Of a stretch of DNA of 64,000 bases, positions 26,838 to 35,484 are shown one piece after another. The DNA comes from Niveibacterium microcysteis. Lineage in GTDB: Bacteria > Pseudomonadota > Gammaproteobacteria > Burkholderiales > Rhodocyclaceae. The stretch's first letter is position 1; each line of letters begins with the position of its first letter. The stretch is from the NCBI RefSeq assembly GCF_017161445.1, contig NZ_CP071060.1:1860001-1924000 (forward strand), given 5' to 3'. The position numbers and the translations under genes are program-made. The notes under the pieces are model-generated. The model saw only the letters and a list, made by a program, of their open reading frames with translations, was not told the origin of the DNA and searched no databases.

Positions 26838-28481
26838 ATGTCAGGTGATACCAGCAGCGATCGTTTCACCGCCGATTCCGGGCTGCGCGCGGGCCCTGCA
26901 GAGCATGCTGGCGCGCAGTTCTATCTCGTAGGCGCCGGTATTGCGTCGCTCGCAGCCGCGGCGTTCCTGATTCGCGATGGCGGTGTTCAGGGGCAGCAGA
27001 TCACGCTGTTCGAGGAGAGCGAGCAACTCGGCGGTGCGCTGGACGCTGGCGGGTCCCCGCAGGAAGGCTATGTGGCACGTGGGGGGCGCATGTTTGAGCG
27101 CCACTACGTCTGCACATTCGACTTGTTTGCTTCGATCCCTACGCTGGATGACAGCAAGACGGTGACGCAGGAGATTCTCGACTGGAACGAAACGATGAAG
27201 ACCTCGTCGAACGCGCGCCTGATACGGCGTGCGGAGCGCGAGACCGCGCCGCTTTTCGGCCTCAGCGAACGCCATATCCTCACGATCGAACGCCTCGCGG
27301 TGGAACCCGAGTCGATGCTCGGGCGAAGCCGGATCGATGAGCAGTTTCACGCCAGCTTCTTCAAGACCAACTTCTGGATCATGTGGTCCACCACGTTTGC
27401 GTTTCAGCCGTGGCACAGCGCGGTCGAGTTCAAACGCTACCTTGTGCGATTCGTACATATGGTGGCCGGGTTCAACCAGCTGCATGGCATTTTGCGAACG
27501 GTCTACAACCAATACGATTCAATGGTGCGCCCAGTGCTCAAATGGCTCAGCCGACGTGGCGTCAGCTTCGTTCGCGGAACTCGGGTGGTAGACCTCGACA
27601 TCAACACCGCCACGAGCGAGCAGCACGTAGAACGTATCCACTACCTGCGCGATGGTGTGGCGGGCGAAATCAGCGTGCGTCCCGAGGATCGTGTCCTGGT
27701 CACGCTTGGTTCAATGACCGAGGCCTCAAGCCTCGGCGCGATGGATCTGGCGCCGCCGATCCTGGGCAAGAACGATGGTGGCGCCTGGGCGCTGTGGGCG
27801 AAGCTTGCCACCCGCCGCGGCGATTTCGGGCACCCCGCAACCTTCGCTGACCATGTCGACCAATCGCGTTGGGTGTCGTTTACCACCACGCTGTATGCGC
27901 CGGACTTCCTGCGCTCACTTATCGAGCTGACTGGCAACCTACCCGGCGAAGGGGGACTGATTACCTTCCCGGACTCCGCGTGGATGCTGTCGATCGTGGT
28001 GCCCCATCAGCCGCATTTCATCGGTCAGCCGGACGATGTGGCGGTGTTCTGGGGCTACGGGCTGACGGTTGGTGAGCCCGGCAATTTCGTGTCGCAACCC
28101 ATGGCAGCCTGCAGCGGCCGCGAGATCATGACCGAGCTGTTGGGTCACCTCGGGATGGAGGCGGACGCCTGGAAGATACTTGAGAGCGCGCTATGCGTTC
28201 CTTGCATGATGCCGTTCATCACCAGCCAGTTTCTTCCCCGAGAGCCTGGCGACCGTCCCGACATCGTGCCGGCTGGCGCGCGCAACTTTGCCTTCATCGG
28301 CCAATTTTGCGAACAGCCTGACGATGTGGTGTTCACCGTCGAGTATTCGATTCGCTCCGCGCAAACCGCGGTGTACCGGCTTCTTGCGCTTGAGCAGGAT
28401 CCGCCTCCGGTCTATCAAGGCAAGTTCGATCCGAAGGTGCTCTACAACGCCTACCGTGCCCTGCATGACCACGCAGCGTGA
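26838..28481 (+). CDS. ohyA: Oleate hydratase (myosin-cross-reactive antigen family)
   Basis: 547 residues from ATG 26838 with CAGGAG 7 bases upstream. An FAD-binding Rossmann motif (LVGAGIASLAAAAFLIRDG) opens the protein, and the family-specific segments follow: GGRMFERHYVCTFDLFASIPTLDD, the long helical QPWHSAVEFKRYLVRFVHM and the late PCMMPFITSQFLPREPGDRPDIVP. The enzyme adds water to the cis-9 double bond of oleate to give 10-hydroxystearate and needs FAD structurally. It may detoxify unsaturated fatty acids at the membrane. It is apparently monocistronic. Confidence 0.95.
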   Translation: MSGDTSSDRFTADSGLRAGPAEHAGAQFYLVGAGIASLAAAAFLIRDGGVQGQQITLFEESEQLGGALDAGGSPQEGYVARGGRMFERHYVCTFDLFASIPTLDDSKTVTQEILDWNETMKTSSNARLIRRAERETAPLFGLSERHILTIERLAVEPESMLGRSRIDEQFHASFFKTNFWIMWSTTFAFQPWHSAVEFKRYLVRFVHMVAGFNQLHGILRTVYNQYDSMVRPVLKWLSRRGVSFVRGTRVVDLDINTATSEQHVERIHYLRDGVAGEISVRPEDRVLVTLGSMTEASSLGAMDLAPPILGKNDGGAWALWAKLATRRGDFGHPATFADHVDQSRWVSFTTTLYAPDFLRSLIELTGNLPGEGGLITFPDSAWMLSIVVPHQPHFIGQPDDVAVFWGYGLTVGEPGNFVSQPMAACSGREIMTELLGHLGMEADAWKILESALCVPCMMPFITSQFLPREPGDRPDIVPAGARNFAFIGQFCEQPDDVVFTVEYSIRSAQTAVYRLLALEQDPPPVYQGKFDPKVLYNAYRALHDHAA

Positions 28482-28539
28482 AGACCCGGGCCATGGCGCA
28501 GGCCCTTGGTTGCGCCCGTCATCAATGGATGAAGAGACC

Positions 28540-28719
28540 ATGAGCCGAACAGTCAGGCGATATCAAAAGCAGGGCGGCGAGCGCGCGAATGAGAGTTTCG
28601 TCAATGAGGGCGAACATTCTGCGCCGCCGCCAGACCAAACCGCGGCAAGGCGAAGCAAACGCCCGATACCGCCCGGTGCACCCGAACGGCTTGACGACGC
28701 AAAACGGAATCGCTACTGA
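28540..28719 (+). CDS. Possible small basic protein, unknown
   Basis: 59 residues from ATG 28540 (weak GAAGAG before it), 58 bases after the hydratase stop. Very hydrophilic, rich in Arg, Pro and Glu, probably disordered. No family recognised. It may be a real short gene co-transcribed with ohyA or a chance frame in GC-rich DNA. Confidence 0.35.
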   Translation: MSRTVRRYQKQGGERANESFVNEGEHSAPPPDQTAARRSKRPIPPGAPERLDDAKRNRY

Positions 28720-28824
28720 CGCGAGTCGGCATCTGCCGGCGTAACGTTTGACCACTTGCCCGTTGAGGTGTGGCACCCCAATTGGGCGCGATCAGGGCGG
28801 AGCGCATGCGTGGCGCCCGTGTGC

Positions 28825-28858
28825 AAAACAAAAAAAGAAGCCGACCTTGTGGCCGGCT
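28825..28858 (-). terminator. Rho-independent terminator of the OmpA-family gene
   Basis: On the minus strand AGCCGGCC pairs with GGTCGGCT around ACAA, with one G-U wobble that pairs only in the minus-strand RNA, and is followed by a long U-rich tract (complement of 28825-28838). It lies 20 bases after the stop codon of the OmpA-family gene. Confidence 0.9.
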
Positions 28859-28877
28859 GTCTTGTGTTGTGACTGCT

Positions 28878-29936
28878 TTACGGGGCGCGGCGCTGTACGG
28901 CGAACTCATCAACCTCAACCCGGCGGTTGGGTTCCAGGCACACGATCAATGCTGCGCGCTTGGTCTCGGTGCAGTTCACGACGGGGTTGCTTTCGCCCCG
29001 GCCGACTGCATTGAGTCGGTCCGCTGCCAGACCCTTGGAGACAAGGTAGTCCTTCACCGCACTGGCGCGGCGCTCGGAGAGCCGCTGGTTATAGCGATCG
29101 CTGCCGATTCGGTCGGTGTAGCCCGTGATCACGACCTTCTCCACCTGCGGGTTGTTGTTCAGCACCATCGCGATTTCGTCCAGTTTGGGCTGCGGTTGGC
29201 GAAGCTCCGCACTGTCGAAGTTGAACAACTCGGTCGACGACAAGGTGTAGCGCTCGAAGCGTGGGGCCGGGGCCGGCGGCGCTGCCGGTGGTGGCGTGAC
29301 CGCCGCGACCGGTGCCGGCGCAGTCCGCGGCGCGGGGGCGGGGCTGGCCGGGCGATCAAACACATACAGCAGCGCGACGGTTGCGATGTTGGTGTCGGCG
29401 TGGCCAAAGCCGAAGTCATCCTGGTGCAACCAGGCATGCTGGCGGCGCAAATCGGCTTGCAGCCCCCACTGGGCGTTGTAGAGATACTGGAAGCCAAGAC
29501 CCGCATCGATGTAGGGCGACGTATGGCCTGCGTGCAAGGTGGGGGAGTTGACCTTGTCGAATTCAAACCCGGTTCCGAGCATCACGAAGGGCCTGAAATT
29601 CGAACGCGAGAACAGGTAGAGCGCGTCCGCACCCAATGTGTTCTGACGATACTGAGTGTCGCCCTCGTGCGAGCGCGAGTACGTTGTGCCGAACTGGATG
29701 TCCCAGGCAGGCGAGAGCGGTTTACCAAGTCGCACACCGGCGCCAACGCCACGGTGGTCGGTGCCGAAGTCGCTATCCGGGTCGAACCCATTCATGCTGG
29801 GTGCGAGGTACCACGATGGGTTGTAGCCAACCGTATCGGTGTAGGCGGCCGTTTGCGCGAGGACTCCGCAGGAGACGGCGCAGCCGAGCAACAGGATCGC
29901 AGGTGCGATCCGCACTGATGTGTTTGTCGAGTTCAT
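28878..29936 (-). CDS. OmpA-family outer membrane protein
   Basis: 352 residues from ATG 29936 (an in-frame GTG lies four codons earlier). Signal peptide to about residue 28. Residues 30-195 form an eight-stranded-barrel-like domain (YLAPSMNGFDPDSDFG ... GVGAGVRLGKPLSPAWDIQFG ... ATVALLYVF). A Pro/Ala linker near 200-230 leads to the OmpA C-terminal peptidoglycan-binding domain (FNFDSAEL ... VVITGYTDRIGSDRYNQRLSERRASAVKDYL ... GRGESNPVV ... NRRVEV). The NQxLSxxRA and R in NRRVE that bind diaminopimelate are present. It tethers the outer membrane to the cell wall. Confidence 0.95.
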   Translation of the reverse strand: MNSTNTSVRIAPAILLLGCAVSCGVLAQTAAYTDTVGYNPSWYLAPSMNGFDPDSDFGTDHRGVGAGVRLGKPLSPAWDIQFGTTYSRSHEGDTQYRQNTLGADALYLFSRSNFRPFVMLGTGFEFDKVNSPTLHAGHTSPYIDAGLGFQYLYNAQWGLQADLRRQHAWLHQDDFGFGHADTNIATVALLYVFDRPASPAPAPRTAPAPVAAVTPPPAAPPAPAPRFERYTLSSTELFNFDSAELRQPQPKLDEIAMVLNNNPQVEKVVITGYTDRIGSDRYNQRLSERRASAVKDYLVSKGLAADRLNAVGRGESNPVVNCTETKRAALIVCLEPNRRVEVDEFAVQRRAP

Positions 29937-30671
29937 GGTCTTTCTCACTGAATGAGCGTTCGGACTGGCTAACGCGAGCCGCAGACAGCGCGGTGATCAG
30001 CCAGGGAGAGTCAGCGTCGCAGCCATGCGAACACCGGGTGGATCTGTGAAGGCGTTCCGGCCAGGGCCCCGCCTTCCGAATGTTTCAGTTCTCGTTTGTT
30101 GGTGGTTGCGCGGCAATCCATACGCATATGAGCCGTACCCGCGCTGCACCGAACCATTCACGTTCGCTTGGCCCGCACACTGCGCGTTGTGCCCTCAGGG
30201 CGTCTGTACGCTGTCGCACACGCGTTCGTGAAGTCGGGGACGGTATGTTTGCAGGCGATCTTCTGTAACCGGCAGCGCGGTGCGCTCAGCACGCCGCGAG
30301 GTCGGTGCGCCTGCCCCCTCAGATCTGGCATCAGTGGCGTTTGGTGGGGTCGCGCTCCACGGCCCGAGAGGTTCGGGAATGGTCATCGCTGGCGCCGTCT
30401 GGATCACGGCCATATGAGCGCCGGCGGTGCAATCCGGTCTCAGCGGGATGGCTGTCGGACTCCAGAAGCCTGCCGTCGCGCTGTGTGTTCGATGCCGCAC
30501 AGAGTGCGCATCGTTGCTCCCAGTCCCTCTATGGCTGGCCGCGGCGCCCCGCTACGAGTGGTGGATTCCGTTTGCTCCGAGCGGCAATCGCTTTCTGTGC
30601 GACGGCGCACCGACACAGCTGCGGGCGACCGCTAGCGTCCTGAGTCCGAGATCCCGCTTTGGAGAGCGCTC
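29937..30671. other. Long gene-free stretch, about 735 bases
   Basis: Several frames are open here but none has family resemblance, a ribosome site or coherent composition, and they overlap in conflicting frames. The stretch must include the promoter of the OmpA-family gene (minus) and of the 30672 gene (plus). Nothing else recognised. Confidence 0.45.
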
Positions 30672-31178
30672 ATGGACGACTACCCTCATCATGTTTCCGG
30701 CTTCTTTGCTCATCGTGCGGACGCCGAGAATGCCCGTACCGAACTGACCCGGCTGGGTGTCTCACCGGAAGGAATTCATATCCTGGATAGCGGGTCCGGC
30801 GCTGCACCCCGCGCATCGGACAGCAACGAGGTGCTGAAAGACCTTGTTGTGGACGGTGCCGTTGGTGCGGCAGTCGGTACGGGCGTGGGTGCATTGACTG
30901 AGCTCGTTCTTGTTGCCGGGAGCTTCAGCCTTTTTGTCGCCAGTCCGTTGATCGCGCCACTCATGCTGCTCGGCTGGGGTGCCACGCTTGGCGGCTTTCT
31001 CGGCGCGGCGATCGGCGCAGGAAACAAGGACGGGCGCTTTTCCGCGTTGATTCGCGATGCCATCGCAAGCGGCCAGGTGGTGTTGACCGCTGAAACCCTG
31101 AGCGAAGCGCAAACGACCGCAGCGCGTGAAGTGATCAAGGCCGCCGTGGGTGGCTACAACGAGCTTCCCGTCACATGA
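30672..31178 (+). CDS. Stress-type membrane protein with glycine-rich helices
   Basis: 168 residues, ATG 30672 with TTGGAGAG upstream. The N-terminal about 45 residues (VSGFFAHRADAENARTELTRLGVSPEGIHIL) resemble the alpha/beta start of general-stress 17M / low-temperature-induced proteins. A Gly/Ala-rich hydrophobic middle follows (GAVGAAVGTGVGALTELVLVAGSFSLFVASPLIAPLMLLGWGATLGGFLGAAIGAG), then a soluble tail. It is probably an inner-membrane protein induced by stress; role unknown. Confidence 0.75.
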   Translation: MDDYPHHVSGFFAHRADAENARTELTRLGVSPEGIHILDSGSGAAPRASDSNEVLKDLVVDGAVGAAVGTGVGALTELVLVAGSFSLFVASPLIAPLMLLGWGATLGGFLGAAIGAGNKDGRFSALIRDAIASGQVVLTAETLSEAQTTAAREVIKAAVGGYNELPVT

Positions 31179-31242
31179 GCCAGGCGTCGCTTGACGGAGT
31201 CGGCAGGCGTACGCGACGAACAGCCGCCAATCGGTTGCCCGG

Positions 31243-31824
31243 ATGAGGTCCGTCGCCGGCGTCCCGCCGAAGATCGCGGAGTCTCCCGCTGGCGGAGCGG
31301 AGTCGTCTGAACGTGACCAGATCAGCCAGAACATCGCTGCGGTACTTGAGTTCTACACACGTGAGGAAGAGAACATCAGCCTCTCCCAGCGCGCCCTTGA
31401 GCGTTTCGGCCGTTTCGTAGGGCAGCCGATCTTCCTAGCCGTCATCCTCACGTTTGTCTTGCTCTGGGCGTGTTTGAACTCGATGCTCAGTGCGCTTAAC
31501 GTGGTGCAGTTTGATCCGGCCCCATACATTTACCTGCAGGGCATCGTCGGCCTCACGGCGTTACTGACGGCGACCGTTGTTCTGACCAAGCAGAATCGAC
31601 TCGAGAAGCTTGCCGCTCAGCGCGCGCACCTGGACCTCAAAGTCACGCTGCTCACTGAGCAGAAAGCGGCCAAGCTGATCGATCTGATCGAAGAACTGCG
31701 GCGCGACTTGCCCAATGTGCGAGATCGCCATGACCCGGATGCCGCCGCGCTGCAAAAGTCCATGAATCCAGAGCGGGTGCTGGCGGCACTGGACGAACAC
31801 AGCGATCCCGCGAATCGCCCTTGA
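31243..31824 (+). CDS. DUF1003 family membrane protein
   Basis: 193 residues from ATG 31243. The DUF1003 core is clear: an amphipathic helix (RDQISQNIAAVLEFYTREEENISLSQRALERFGRFVGQPIF), two transmembrane helices with the loop WACLNSML and FDPAPYIYLQGIVGLTALLTATVVL, then TKQNRLEKLAAQRAHLDLKVTLLTEQKAAKLIDLIEELR, the conserved helical tail. Cytosolic ends predicted. Function unknown. The 295 bases after it hold no gene. Confidence 0.92.
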   Translation: MRSVAGVPPKIAESPAGGAESSERDQISQNIAAVLEFYTREEENISLSQRALERFGRFVGQPIFLAVILTFVLLWACLNSMLSALNVVQFDPAPYIYLQGIVGLTALLTATVVLTKQNRLEKLAAQRAHLDLKVTLLTEQKAAKLIDLIEELRRDLPNVRDRHDPDAAALQKSMNPERVLAALDEHSDPANRP

Positions 31825-32119
31825 GCTTTGGCAACCCCGAAGCGGACGGCGACGAATGTCGTTGCCTCCGCTGCGCATCGTGGCGAGCTGCATGCAAGCA
31901 CTGAGCTCCACCACTGGGTGCGCTAGCGCACCGACGACACGGTGCAGCAGGGCTAGAACCAAGGTACCGCCGGCATCACCGGGCGGCGTTCCACCAGCGT
32001 TGCACTTGAATGAGGGCGCAGCGCGATCGACACCTCAGCGCGGGGGCGCTCGGCGCCGCGGCAAACCACGCCGGCAGGCCCAGCAAGCAACGCGAGATCA
32101 CCGAAGAAGGAAAAGCAAA

Positions 32120-32266
32120 ATGCTTGAAATGATTGCAGTCGTACTCGTCGTGATGTGGCTCCTCGGGCTGGTCACGTCCTACACCATGGGTGGATTCATT
32201 CACATCCTTCTGGTTATCGCGGTTGTCGTGATCCTGGTCCGTTTGATTGGCGGTCGCCGCGTTTAG
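32120..32266 (+). CDS. Lmo0937-type small membrane protein
   Basis: 48 residues from ATG 32120 with AAGGAAAAG upstream. Two hydrophobic helices (MLEMIAVVLVVMWLLGLVTS and FIHILLVIAVVVILVRLIGG) joined by YTMGG, the pattern of Lmo0937-family proteins, which are very small, widespread and uncharacterised, often next to other stress genes. Confidence 0.85.
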   Translation: MLEMIAVVLVVMWLLGLVTSYTMGGFIHILLVIAVVVILVRLIGGRRV

Positions 32267-32358
32267 TCGCAAACCATTTTGAGTGAGCGCGCATCGCTTT
32301 ATCGTGCGGGCATCCACCGCGTATCGAGCCGCCTTCGCGGTTCATTGGAGGTACCAAC

Positions 32359-32580
32359 ATGAACGCCATCAGATGGCTTGGTCTCGTACTCGTTGTGGGC
32401 GGCGTACTCAGCGCGATCTACGGCGGCTTCAGCTACACGAAGGAAACCCACCAGACCAGGATTGGGCCGCTTGAGCTGTCGGTCAAGGAGCAGCAGACCG
32501 TCAATATCCCTGCGTGGCTGGGGGGAACAGCCATTGCGACCGGGCTTGTACTGCTCGTGATTGGCGGCAAGAAACGCTGA
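32359..32580 (+). CDS. Small two-helix membrane protein
   Basis: 73 residues from ATG 32359 with TTGGAGG 8 bases before it. Helix 1 (IRWLGLVLVVGGVLSAIYGGF), a periplasmic loop YTKETHQTRIGPLELSVKEQ, then helix 2 (PAWLGGTAIATGLVLLVIGG) and a basic end KKR. Proteins of this shape are common in proteobacteria without a function. Probably co-expressed with the neighbouring stress genes. Confidence 0.8.
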   Translation: MNAIRWLGLVLVVGGVLSAIYGGFSYTKETHQTRIGPLELSVKEQQTVNIPAWLGGTAIATGLVLLVIGGKKR

Positions 32581-32705
32581 ACGGGCCGATCGCGGAGTGC
32601 GCTAACGAACAGACCCGTGACGCAGCGCCGGTTAGCCTCAGTACTCGGCGTCACCCGGTCAGCATGGCGCCGACCCCGACCATCTGCTGCCGCCTGGAGT
32701 CGACG

Positions 32706-33149
32706 ATGAACTACGAAGAACGCGATGCGCTTGGCATGTACAAAAGATCAATGAGCAATGGAGTTGGCCCCAGCGTGCGCCGCGGTCCCGGCCCGTATCT
32801 AATGGGAGCCAATACACTTGTCGGCAACGATGTCTACAACGTTGACGGTGAAGACCTGGGTGACATCAAGGAGATCATGCTCGACATGCGAACTGGCCAG
32901 GTCAGCTACGCGGTACTGGCCTTCGGAGGCTTCCTGGGGATGGGCGACAAGCTGTTTGCCGTACCGTGGGAGGCGCTCAAACTGGATACCGAGAACCAGC
33001 GTTTTGTGCTGCGGGTAGACAAAGACCGCCTCAAGACGGCGCCGGGATTCAACAAGGACCAGTGGCCGGACATGGCTGATGCAAAGTGGGAACAAGGCAT
33101 CCGCTCCTACTACGACGCGAAGCCGCCGCTCGAAACGCCGCTTTCCTGA
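32706..33149 (+). CDS. PRC-barrel domain protein
   Basis: 147 residues from ATG 32706 with TGGAG before it. The PRC-barrel is seen in NTLVGNDVYNVDGEDLGDIKEIMLDMRTGQVSYAVLAFGGFLGMGDKLFAVPWEAL, followed by the usual FVLRVDKDRLKTAPGFNKDQWPDM tail of stand-alone stress-type PRC proteins. No signal peptide, so cytosolic. The domain binds RNA or protein partners in RimM and photosystem assembly; here the role is unknown. Confidence 0.9.
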   Translation: MNYEERDALGMYKRSMSNGVGPSVRRGPGPYLMGANTLVGNDVYNVDGEDLGDIKEIMLDMRTGQVSYAVLAFGGFLGMGDKLFAVPWEALKLDTENQRFVLRVDKDRLKTAPGFNKDQWPDMADAKWEQGIRSYYDAKPPLETPLS

Positions 33150-33589
33150 ACCACCTGCCGACCGGGCCCAGCGTGGCCTAGTCGGCAGCTTTGCCCGCTG
33201 AGTGTCACGCGCGTGGCTCCTAAACGCTGGACAAGTGTCGGTCGCCCGCAGCCCACGCGCGAATTGCGCAACGTCCGAACGCAGTCCAGCATCGGTTGTC
33301 AAAAGTAACGGCGGGTGAGTGACGCGCAAACGCTGTCCGCGTAGTCGCAGGTCGCTACCGATTGCAGCAGCAGCCCCTCAAGCGCTGAACACATGGATGC
33401 GATTGCGTTCTGCAGATTTCGCGGGATGACGGCCCCATCGCCTAGCGCAGATGACCGCCAACTAGGCACTGGTTTCAGCCGGATGTCGCGTTGGACGAAC
33501 ACGCGGCTTCCACGGCTGTGTGCCACCGGGCGGCAAACCGACCGCGATGACGCTCATATCGACAACGACGGCGCAGAACAGGAGAACCA
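33150..33589. other. Gene-free stretch, about 440 bases
   Basis: No coding frame is convincing on either strand and no repeat or strong hairpin was seen. It carries the promoter of the DUF2789 gene. Confidence 0.4.
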
Positions 33590-33823
33590 ATGGAATCCCA
33601 CATTCATTCGATGGCTAACCTGTTTTCCCAACTAGGGTTGCCCGCAGAGCCCGCCGACATCGAGCGCTTCATTTCAGCCAGCCGCCCTCTCGGCGGTGGC
33701 ATCACCGTTGAATGCGCGCCATTCTGGTCTGAGGCACAGAGGGTGTTCCTGAAAGAGCAGATCATTCTCGATGCCGATTGGGCGGGTGTTATCGACGAAC
33801 TGAACTCACGTTTGTCGAAATAG
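33590..33823 (+). CDS. DUF2789 family protein
   Basis: 77 residues, ATG 33590 with CAGGAG 6 bases upstream. Diagnostic elements of DUF2789 are all present: the opening HSMANLFSQLGLP, then IERFISASRPL, the central APFWSEAQRVFLKEQI and the end DADWAGVIDELNSRL. A small soluble helical protein of unknown function. Confidence 0.92.
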   Translation: MESHIHSMANLFSQLGLPAEPADIERFISASRPLGGGITVECAPFWSEAQRVFLKEQIILDADWAGVIDELNSRLSK

Positions 33824-33996
33824 GCTTGCAGGGAGGGCTACTAGTCGCCAGGCTCTCCGCCCGTCAACGTTCGCGTGGCATCGTGATTTTCACTGGCTGT
33901 GCCCGCGCCAAAACCCGGCCCCGCCCGTTTGATCGGCCCCATGAGGCTACGATCGTCCTGCCAGCTCTTCCACTCGTCCGGTCGCTGCCGTTTGTC

Positions 33997-34020
33997 TGAA
34001 TCGCCCCGACTTCCCTAGAC
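33997..34020. repeat. IS3 element terminal inverted repeat (OrfB end)
   Basis: The first 12 bases are identical to the reverse complement of the other end (35204-35227); the remaining 12 match imperfectly. The TAG stop of OrfB at 34015-34017 lies inside this repeat. Confidence 0.9.
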
Positions 34021-34890
34021 AGTTTTCTGCTTGTTGAAATACCGCTGTTCGAACTCGACCGGAGACATGTTCTCGGCGTGACTATGCCGACGTTTCGGGT
34101 TGTAGAACAACTCGATGTAGTCGAAGACATCGCGCCGAGCGTCCTCTCGGGTCGCGTAGATCTTTTGGCGAATCCGTTCTCGTTTGAGTAGTTGGAAGAA
34201 GCTCTCTGCGACTGCATTGTCGTGGCAGTTGCCGCGCCGGCTCATGCTCCCCACAAGATTGTGGTGCCTTAGGAAGTCCTGCCAGTCGTAACTGGAGAAC
34301 TGGCTACCTTGGTCCGAGTGCACGATGACGGAGGTGTCCGGCTTGCGTCGCCAGACGGCCATCAGCAACGCATTGAGTGCCAGATCCCGATGCATACGCG
34401 GCCCCATCGACCATCCAATAACTTGGCGCGAGAACAGGTCGAGCACCACCGCAAGGTAAAGCCAACCTTCGAAGGTCCGGATGTAGGTGATGTCGGTGAC
34501 CCATGCCTTGTTAGGCGCCGTGGGTGAGAACTGGCGGTCGAGCGCATTCGGATGGACGATTGCCGGTCGTCCGCCATAGTGGCCGCGCCGGCGCGAATAG
34601 CCTGTTTGCGCACGCAGCCCTTCGACCCGCATCAGCCGAGCCACCCGATGCTTGCCGCATTGTTCGCCCATCTCGCGCAGATCATCATGGATCTTGCGAT
34701 AGCCATACACGGCGCCCGACTCAAGCCACGCGTGCTTGATCAGCCCCAGGAGCCGACGATCCTCGCGGCTCCTAGGACTTTCGTGGCATCGACTCCACGC
34801 ATAGAACCCGCTTGGATGGACGCCAATGACCTTGCACATCCGTCGCACCACGAACTCGCTTTGATGGGCCTGGATGAACGCGTACTTCAC
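34015..34890 (-). CDS. IS3-family transposase OrfB (DDE integrase domain)
   Basis: 291 residues from a GTG at 34890 that overlaps the OrfA stop by four bases (GTGA). It has an HTH-like region (YGYRKIHDDLREMGEQCGKHRVARLMRVEGLRA) and an rve catalytic core with DDE residues in VTDITYIRT, VIVHSDQGSQFSS and CHDNAVAESFFQLLKRE. The end KRRHSHAENMSPVEFEQ is typical of IS3 OrfB. The normal product is probably an OrfAB fusion made by -1 frameshifting; the separate product may regulate. Length is normal, with no disabling change. Confidence 0.95.
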   Translation of the reverse strand: MKYAFIQAHQSEFVVRRMCKVIGVHPSGFYAWSRCHESPRSREDRRLLGLIKHAWLESGAVYGYRKIHDDLREMGEQCGKHRVARLMRVEGLRAQTGYSRRRGHYGGRPAIVHPNALDRQFSPTAPNKAWVTDITYIRTFEGWLYLAVVLDLFSRQVIGWSMGPRMHRDLALNALLMAVWRRKPDTSVIVHSDQGSQFSSYDWQDFLRHHNLVGSMSRRGNCHDNAVAESFFQLLKRERIRQKIYATREDARRDVFDYIELFYNPKRRHSHAENMSPVEFEQRYFNKQKTV

Positions 34891-35165
34891 CCGGACTGCT
34901 TGGCAAAGTACGCGGCGGCCTTTTTTAGGATGTCGCGCTCTTCGGTGACGCGTTTGAGTTCGCTCTCCAAACGACGGATCTCCGCACTATCGGCATCCGC
35001 CTTCGCCCGCTCCGGCGCGGGCGCACTATAGCGCTTGATCCATTGGTACAGGCTGTGTGTGGAGACCCCCAGCCGCGCCGCCACCTCCGCAACGGCATGC
35101 CCTCGATCGGTGACCAGCTTCACCGCTTCAACCTTGAACTCTTCTGTGTAACGCGCCGTACCCAT
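34887..35165 (-). CDS. IS3-family transposase OrfA (helix-turn-helix)
   Basis: 92 residues from ATG 35165 with AAGGAGG 6 bases upstream. An N-terminal HTH (YTEEFKVEAVKLVTDRGHAVAEVAARLGVSTHSLYQWIKRY) binds the element ends; a leucine-zipper helix (AEIRRLESELKRVTEERDILKKAAAYF) gives dimers. The slippery site lies in the ILKK codons. Confidence 0.95.
   Translation of the reverse strand: MGTARYTEEFKVEAVKLVTDRGHAVAEVAARLGVSTHSLYQWIKRYSAPAPERAKADADSAEIRRLESELKRVTEERDILKKAAAYFAKQSG
34920..34926 (-). promoter_or_regulatory. Programmed -1 frameshift heptamer A AAA AAG
   Basis: In the OrfA frame the codons read CTA AAA AAG, giving an X XXY YYZ heptamer. OrfB is in the -1 frame relative to OrfA, so slippage here would join the two into the full transposase, as known for IS3-family elements. 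Confidence 0.85.
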
Positions 35166-35203
35166 GACACCTCCTTGTAGGCCTCAGTGTGAGGCAAGAA
35201 TGA

Positions 35204-35227
35204 GTCTAAGGAGTCCGGGGCGATTCA
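35204..35227. repeat. IS3 element terminal inverted repeat (OrfA end)
   Basis: Ends in CGGGGCGATTCA, the exact reverse complement of the first 12 bases at 33997. It is directly followed by the GTC target copy. Confidence 0.9.
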
Positions 35228-35484
35228 GTCATTAGCTGGCGCAGGTGCTGCAAACATTGGCTGACGAGTGAGAGGAGAACGTCACTAGACATGCGATTCT
35301 CGCGACCAAGCTGGCAGCAAATAGCAAGGTCTCGTCGCTAAGGCGTGTTAGAAGGGGCGACCGATCCGTAGAGAGCGGAAGCGTGTTGATAAAAGGGAGG
35401 AATGAATGTTGGAGACAAGTCGAGGGCCATGCGGAGATTCTGAGTTGAACGATCAAGACTTCCTCGTGACCGCAGGGGGCGCTG

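Larger units (their letters stand above)
33997..35227 (-). mobile_element. Complete IS3-family insertion sequence
   Basis: 1231 bp bounded by imperfect 24-bp inverted repeats that start TGAATCGCCCCG at the left and end CGGGGCGATTCA at the right. The element is flanked by GTC on both sides (33994-33996 and 35228-35230), a 3-bp target duplication as IS3-family elements make. It encodes OrfA and OrfB on the minus strand with an in-phase A6G slippery heptamer. Everything needed for movement appears intact, and the preserved duplication suggests a fairly recent insertion. It landed between DUF2789 and an AraC gene and does not visibly break a gene. Confidence 0.95.

Noticed and set aside
30025..30635. 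Several short plus-strand frames as genes
   Set aside because: They overlap in conflicting frames, lack ribosome sites and show no family resemblance.
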